Below the pieces are notes generated by a model. It had not been told where the DNA came from. It saw only the letters and a program-made list of their open reading frames with translations, and did no database searches. A stretch of DNA of 6,977 nucleotides from CAYLWW01 sp964387585 (GTDB lineage Bacteria; Pseudomonadota; Alphaproteobacteria; Rickettsiales; Midichloriaceae), in NCBI GenBank assembly GCA_964387585.1, contig CAYLWW010000076.1:1-6977 (forward strand), written 5' to 3'. Below are positions 5,665 to 6,977 of this stretch, in pieces; the first letter of the stretch is position 1, and each line of letters opens with the position of its first letter. The translations under genes were made by a program, and so were the position numbers.

Positions 5665-6384
5665 TTAAGTACGTAATCCACCATTAACTGGTATTACTGC
5701 GCCATTAATAAATGCTGAATCATGACCGGCTAAAAATAATGCTACAGAAGCTATTTCTTCAGGTTTACCTAATCTGTTTGCAGGAACTTTTTTTATTATA
5801 TTCTCTAGTACATCTTGAGGAATTTTTGCAACCATTTCTGTATCCATATACCCAGGTGCGATGCAATTTGCAGTAATCCCTACCCTACCGACTTCTTGCG
5901 CTAAAGCTTTGGTAAATCCTTCTATACCAGCTTTAGCAGCAGAATAATTAGTTTGGCCAATCATACCATTAGCATTAACTGAACTTATATTTATAACGCG
6001 ACCAAAGCCATTAGAGCGCATTCCTTCAATTACACAACGCGTCATATTAAATACTGAATTAAGGTTTGTATTAATTACTGCCAACCAATTATCATATGAT
6101 TGCTTATGCAACATTCCATCACGAGTGATTCCTGCATTATTAACTAATATATCTATATTACCACCTAACTCTTTTGTTAGTTCTTCCACTTTATTCTGAC
6201 ATTGAAAAAAATCTGATACATCCCATTTAGAAACTAAAATTCCAGTATCGTTATGAAAATTAATAGCAGCCTTATCGTCATTAACATAATTGGCAATAAC
6301 TTTATAACCATTATTATGTAGTGCTATTGCTATAGCTTTGCCTATTCCACGAATTCCACCTGTAACTATTGCTTTTTTGTTCAT
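5665..6384 (-). CDS. phaB: Acetoacetyl-CoA reductase, PhaB type (SDR family)
   Basis: This NADPH-dependent short-chain dehydrogenase reduces acetoacetyl-CoA to (R)-3-hydroxybutyryl-CoA, the precursor of polyhydroxybutyrate. The 239 residues form one Rossmann domain. The nucleotide-binding motif is T8-G-G-I-R-G13-I-G15 and the structural motif is NNAG (82-85). The catalytic set is N107, S135, Y147 and K151. PhaB is preferred over FabG (3-oxoacyl-ACP reductase) because of NNAGITRD, NISSVN, GQTNYSAAKAG with ALAQEV, PQDVL and RLGKPEEIAS. In known PhaB the loop between the catalytic Ser and Tyr is one residue longer. A PHA synthase is not in the window; without one elsewhere, the enzyme could serve another 3-oxoacyl substrate. 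It runs towards queA and appears to be a single-gene transcript. The ATG at 6384 has only an A-rich leader. Confidence 0.92.
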   Translation of the reverse strand: MNKKAIVTGGIRGIGKAIAIALHNNGYKVIANYVNDDKAAINFHNDTGILVSKWDVSDFFQCQNKVEELTKELGGNIDILVNNAGITRDGMLHKQSYDNWLAVINTNLNSVFNMTRCVIEGMRSNGFGRVINISSVNANGMIGQTNYSAAKAGIEGFTKALAQEVGRVGITANCIAPGYMDTEMVAKIPQDVLENIIKKVPANRLGKPEEIASVALFLAGHDSAFINGAVIPVNGGLRT

Positions 6385-6414
6385 TTTTATTTTTTTATAA
6401 ATTCTTATATCTTT

Positions 6415-6442
6415 ATAATATCATCGCTATGAAGTTAATCAA
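6415..6442 (-). promoter_or_regulatory. Candidate promoter for the PhaB-type reductase gene
   Basis: On the minus strand TTGATT (6442-6437) and TATTAT (6420-6415) are separated by 16 bases and lie about 30 bases before the reductase ATG, giving a leader of roughly 24 bases. The match is fair in a very AT-rich background, so confidence is low. Confidence 0.33.
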
Positions 6443-6464
6443 CTATAAATTGCATTTCATGTTG

Positions 6465-6587
6465 TTAATAACAAAATATTGCAGATGCAGCAGCAGAGAT
6501 GGTAAGTTTTACATATTCTTTTTTAGCAAACAAATAACCACTTACAAACCATACTACTATCACAAAGCCATGGTTTAAAATATTCAT
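6465..6587 (-). CDS. Possible small membrane protein overlapping the chimeric gene (40 aa)
   Basis: ATG at 6587 opens a 40-codon frame ending at a TAA (6467-6465). It overlaps the last 65 bases of the upstream transposase-PLC chimera in another frame. The product starts MNILNHG, then has a strongly hydrophobic segment FVIVVWFVSGYLFA (residues 8-21), a KKEYVK basic turn and a second hydrophobic stretch LTISAAASAIF. This is the pattern of a small one- or two-pass membrane protein. No ribosome binding site is visible and I do not recognise the family. It may instead be the displaced C-terminal end of the upstream gene after a frameshift, or a chance frame. Confidence 0.3.
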   Translation of the reverse strand: MNILNHGFVIVVWFVSGYLFAKKEYVKLTISAAASAIFCY

Positions 6588-6977
6588 AAATACTATATGG
6601 ATGAGAGTATGTAGGTAAATTCTGTTTTATAGATGAAATACTACCAGAATAACTTGGCATATTAGCCTGAATTGCTTGATGTAATAAATTTAAAGTATGC
6701 ACTACTTGCTTAGTGCTTATGAAATTTGAACAATCGCCTAATTCAAAATAATCTACAGCTATAAAATTTGGGAATAAACCATCTGCTAAACCCCAATAAT
6801 GAACTAAAAAATTCCACATAGATCTGTGTCTGGTATGTTCTATCTCAAATTTATTTTTCAGATAATCAAACACTTTTAGCATCTGTTTTTCAAATAATAT
6901 CATTGGCATATTTTTCATAGTCTTTTTGATCCCAGTTATAAGCTTTAAATCCTTAGAATATAAGCTATTAAATAGCT
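6523..6977 (-). pseudogene. In-frame chimera: IS982-like transposase fragment joined to a PLC-like phosphodiesterase C-terminus (partial at window edge)
   Basis: The frame is open from the right edge to a TAA at 6525-6523; the first ATG inside the window is at 6918, but the frame continues upstream, so this is the 3' part of a longer frame. Residues here are numbered from that ATG. The beginning (to about residue 40) reads like an IS982-family transposase C-terminus: KLITGIKK, MKNMPMIL, then FEIEHTRHRS and NFLVH. From about residue 41 the text changes to GLFPNFIAVDYFELGD (47-62) and VVHTLN (72-77). This resembles the last strand and helix of PI-PLC-like phosphodiesterases (hPNFhxVDaaxxGD...VVxxLN). 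The remaining 50 residues are unassigned. The transposase part lacks the usual R-K-R-x-x-I-E segment with the catalytic Glu, so no transposition activity is expected. The product, if made, has neither complete domain. Assignments are from remembered family patterns. Confidence 0.6.
6799..6977 (-). mobile_element. Truncated IS982-like insertion sequence remnant
   Basis: This part encodes only the transposase C-terminal region, ending near the NFLVH motif. The signature IEHTRHRS close to the C-terminus is characteristic of IS982-type DDE transposases. No stop codon or terminal inverted repeat follows at the left junction near 6799; sequence passes directly into the PLC-like part, so the IS end has been lost by deletion. 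The other end lies beyond the window. Confidence 0.55.

Noticed and set aside
5665..6384. Calling the reductase FabG
   Set aside because: The NNAGITRD, NISSVN and GQTNYSAAKAG motifs and the PQDVL and RLGKPEEIAS blocks match PhaB more closely, although activity on ACP substrates cannot be excluded.
6369..6578. 69-codon plus-strand frame
   Set aside because: It is made of AT-rich low-complexity codons antisense to the reductase start, its leader and the end of the chimera; no motif or ribosome binding site supports it.

Overview
The window is AT-rich with a compact core on the right and a decayed, gene-poor stretch on the left. Strong A/T codon bias, many recent pseudogene fragments, weak ribosome binding sites and a degraded palindromic repeat of the type scattered through rickettsial genomes (about 1028-1062) all suggest an obligate intracellular alphaproteobacterium of the Rickettsiales. 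I cannot name the genus from the sequence alone.

Left part (1-2438). A plus-strand gene of unknown family (27-947) shows a His/Cys arrangement resembling clan CD (caspase/clostripain-like) cysteine proteases and carries an internal 39-bp tandem duplication. It is followed by about 660 bases without an intact gene. These hold a palindromic repeat and minus-strand coding debris broken by frameshifts and stops. An intact GNAT acetyltransferase (1611-2078, minus) overlaps a short upstream reading frame and a short downstream one by ATGA junctions, so it looks like the survivor of a translationally coupled operon. This stretch is clearly richer in G+C than its surroundings, which suggests acquired DNA.

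Centre (2439-5568). A minus-strand pair encodes a double CDGSH iron-sulfur protein and, directly after it, a carboxy-terminal processing protease (Ctp/Prc, S41). Divergent from this pair is queA, the tRNA queuosine enzyme, with about 40 more residues than usual. The 111-bp AT-rich divergent spacer carries a plausible queA promoter.

Right part (5569-6977). Convergent with queA is an SDR reductase that matches PhaB (acetoacetyl-CoA reductase) better than FabG. Beyond it, entering from the right edge, is a minus-strand chimera: the C-terminal part of an IS982-like transposase, apparently lacking the catalytic Glu segment, joined in frame to a PLC-like phosphodiesterase C-terminal remnant. A 40-codon membrane-protein-like ORF overlaps its 3' end.

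The central genes look like ordinary housekeeping functions: Fe-S protein, periplasmic proteolysis, tRNA modification and acyl-CoA reduction. The outer parts record horizontal gain and decay. I see no CRISPR array, tRNA, rRNA or complete mobile element, and no convincing new multi-gene system. The best leads are the caspase-like gene and the transposase-PLC chimera.
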